Assembly (NCBI GenBank): GCA_035512595.1
Contig: DATKDU010000044.1
Coordinates: 1 to 6,131, forward strand
Reading direction: 5' to 3'
Length of the DNA: 6,131 nt
Source of the DNA: DATKDU01 sp035512595
GTDB taxonomy: Bacteria; Planctomycetota; Planctomycetia; Pirellulales; Pirellulaceae
Below are positions 4,910 through 6,131 of the stretch, one piece after another; the stretch's first letter is position 1; every line of letters starts with the position of its first letter. Under the pieces are notes generated by a model. The model saw only the letters and a program-made list of their open reading frames with translations. It was not told where the DNA came from and did not search any database. A program made the translations under genes and the position numbers.

Positions 4910-5111
4910 TTGCCGACGACGCGCCGGCTGGTGTACAAGAATTCCATCGCGGGGAGCATGATGTGTCACGAGCTGCAATCTCATTCAGTTCGGGAGAGCC
5001 TCTTTTGAACGGATCACCGGTTCAGCGCCTAATGGCTAAGGAAAAGCCCTGGTGCGCCGCCCCCAGGGGGCGGCGCACCACGTTCGAACGCAGCACTGAC
5101 GGAAGACGCCA
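4910..5111. other. Convergent intergenic region
   Basis: This lies between plus-strand and minus-strand genes that point toward each other. It holds the 31-bp palindrome at 5050-5080, the directly adjoining 10-bp palindrome CGTTCGAACG at 5081-5090, and a weak bulged hairpin near 5004-5024. No protein-like open frame was seen. Confidence 0.5.
5045..5080 (-). terminator. Perfect 31-bp palindrome, probable minus-strand terminator
   Basis: TGGTGCGCCGCCCCC (5050-5064), single A, then the exact reverse complement (5066-5080). On the minus strand the stem is followed by GGGCTTTTC, which fits a terminator for the sigma-like operon, although the T-run starts 4 nt after the stem. On the plus strand no T-run follows. 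A REP-like dispersed palindrome is the alternative. Confidence 0.5.
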
Positions 5112-5378
5112 TCACGGTTGCCAGCGCCTGAGTAAATCAGGGCAACTCAGGCGGTCTGCCACCATCTGTTGAGGTCCGAGTTCATGGCGTTCAGCGCTGG
5201 CAGGCACTCCGATATCTTCAGCCGGGAAGATGTAACGGCCAGATCCGTGGCGCTGCCGCTGAAAAGCTGCGTGACCTCTGCCACCGGCGGCGGCAGCGAT
5301 AGCCGGTGGCAGGGGGCTCGGACCGCTTCCGCGCTGCGGACCTGGGTCTGGATTCCGACGACGTGGCTCGCGTGTCAT
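5112..5378 (-). CDS. Small gene downstream of sigma-like gene, probably frameshifted
   Basis: AGAGGAG lies 6 nt before the ATG at 5378, a strong ribosome binding site. Read straight, the product is 88 aa, starting MTREPRRRNPDPGPQ and ending LLRRWQP at a stop at 5112-5114. From about the middle, however, the +1 frame looks much more like protein. It reads VAEVTQLFSGSATDLAVTSS, then RLKISECLPALNAMNSDLNR, then WWQTA and a TGA at 5147-5149. That is a regular amphipathic helix with strongly G/C third positions, whereas the ATG frame there is not. One surplus base, for example in the C5 run (G5 at 5312-5316 on the plus strand) or the GCC-repeat at 5286-5297, would join the two into a protein of about 77 aa. 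It may be an authentic frameshift, a sequencing error, or programmed. It lies 93 nt after the sigma-like gene and is likely co-transcribed. Function unknown. Confidence 0.5.
   Translation of the reverse strand: MTREPRRRNPDPGPQRGSGPSPLPPAIAAAAGGRGHAAFQRQRHGSGRYIFPAEDIGVPASAERHELGPQQMVADRLSCPDLLRRWQP
5126..5152 (-). repeat. 8-bp hairpin at the end of the shifted frame
   Basis: GCCTGAGT (5126-5133) and ACTCAGGC (5145-5152) are perfect complements with an 11-nt loop. On the minus strand the first arm contains the TGA (5149-5147) that ends the better-looking reading frame of the small downstream gene. No T-run follows. Confidence 0.45.
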
Positions 5379-5471
5379 GGTGCTCCTCTCTTTCTGGAGT
5401 GTGAGGCGAACACACTGGCAGTTGAGACCGGCGGAAAGTCGGTGTCGTGCGCGGCTCAGTCCGATCGATGT

Positions 5472-6113
5472 TCAGGCAGCTTTCGTCGCTGCCGCCACTG
5501 CGCCAGTGGCCTCGCCGTGAAACTCCAGCCACGAATCATGGAACTCCCGCCGCAGCTGGCTGATCCGGGCAGGCGACACGCCGAACTGGCGGGAGACTTC
5601 TTGGGTCGAAGCTCCCAGGGACAGCGACTCGGCAATCCGCCGGTTGCGCGGAGTGTGAGTGGCCAGCCACGCGGGGAAATCGCAGCGAAACGCCGCCTGC
5701 TCCGGCACGGGAGTGCGTTTGTCTTCGAGGGTGACCTCGACCCACCGACCGGATTGGGAGTCGAATCGATCCAAACGATGCACCGAAATGCCGTGCCTGT
5801 TGCCGGCCATCCCGGCCAGCACGTCATTCTTTTTCTGGCCGGAGCCGACGCGCCTGCCCGCGCGGATCTGGGCCACGGCGTAGCGCGCCAGGACGGTGGG
5901 ATAAGCCAGACGGCCTTTGCCCCGTTCGACGAGCCGCACGAAGGCCACCAGGGCATTGGCCACAACCTCGGCGACGGCGTCATCGCGGGAATCTTTCTTG
6001 ATGTGCCGAAAGGCGAACCGGGCCTGGCGGCGGATCACGGGCACCATTGCCAGAAACCTCTCGTGCCACAGTGCTTTCCTCGGGCGACGGACTGGCTGAG
6101 CAATCGCAATCAT
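5472..6113 (-). CDS. Sigma-70-like helix-turn-helix protein (213 aa)
   Basis: Residues about 18-86 (ERFLAMVPVIRRQARFAFRH, then DDAVAEVVANALVAFVRLVE and YPTVLARYAVAQIR) resemble sigma-70 region 2: a helical core with the 'A..E.v..al' turn and a basic final helix. A linker of about 70 residues follows. Residues 158-191 (RRIAESLSLGASTQEVSRQF, then GVSPARISQLRREF) form a region-4-like helix-turn-helix. I recognise this as a planctomycete family of sigma-like regulators, though the match is from memory. It probably binds promoter DNA with or instead of a canonical sigma factor; target unknown. The ATG at 6113 has only GGAAG 10 nt upstream, and the frame stays open to the window edge, so a longer N-terminus is possible. 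It is followed on the same strand by a small gene with a strong ribosome binding site. Confidence 0.8.
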   Translation of the reverse strand: MIAIAQPVRRPRKALWHERFLAMVPVIRRQARFAFRHIKKDSRDDAVAEVVANALVAFVRLVERGKGRLAYPTVLARYAVAQIRAGRRVGSGQKKNDVLAGMAGNRHGISVHRLDRFDSQSGRWVEVTLEDKRTPVPEQAAFRCDFPAWLATHTPRNRRIAESLSLGASTQEVSRQFGVSPARISQLRREFHDSWLEFHGEATGAVAAATKAA

Positions 6114-6131
6114 GGGGGAATGGCTTCCAAG

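Overview
The window is a GC-rich bacterial segment that looks planctomycete (Pirellulales/Gemmatales-like). Three things suggest this: a secreted PQQ-like beta-propeller protein with a C-terminal methyltransferase domain; a tandemly repeated 'WADAH..R.G..P...SGPI..APGETW' domain protein; and a compact sigma-like helix-turn-helix protein of a type I associate with planctomycete genomes. The assignment rests on protein style and remembered family resemblance, not on a database search.

Layout. Positions 2-82 hold the 3' end of an unidentified plus-strand gene. Positions 83-322 have no convincing gene but carry several inverted repeats, including a perfect 24-bp palindrome. Positions 323-898 are a broken gene: two 74-residue repeat units in one frame, separated by an in-frame TGA exactly at the unit boundary, with traces of an older unit in another frame at the 5' end. 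A promoter with an extended -10 (1061-1069) precedes the main gene (1097-3169, 690 aa): signal peptide, PQQ-like propeller, then a class I methyltransferase domain. Positions 3170-3567 are non-coding and contain a terminator-like hairpin. A 94-aa orphan gene follows (3568-3852).

Positions 3853-4304 are the most structured non-coding stretch. Three terminator-like hairpins (3894-3920, 3995-4024, 4116-4153) are interleaved with -10-like boxes. The segment 3957-4024 is a good candidate for a short structured RNA and contains mutually exclusive stems. Next come a 70-aa zinc-ribbon protein (4305-4517) and a 66-aa acidic orphan (4709-4909).

The right end is on the minus strand: the sigma-like HTH protein (6113-5472), then a small gene (ATG at 5378) with a strong ribosome binding site but an apparent frameshift. 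The two probably form one transcription unit, which converges on the plus-strand genes. A perfect 31-bp palindrome lies between them and could end the minus-strand transcript.

No tRNA, rRNA, CRISPR array or complete insertion sequence was seen. I see no single clear defence or metabolic system. The most unusual items are the structured RNA region, the propeller-methyltransferase fusion, and the two interrupted genes.
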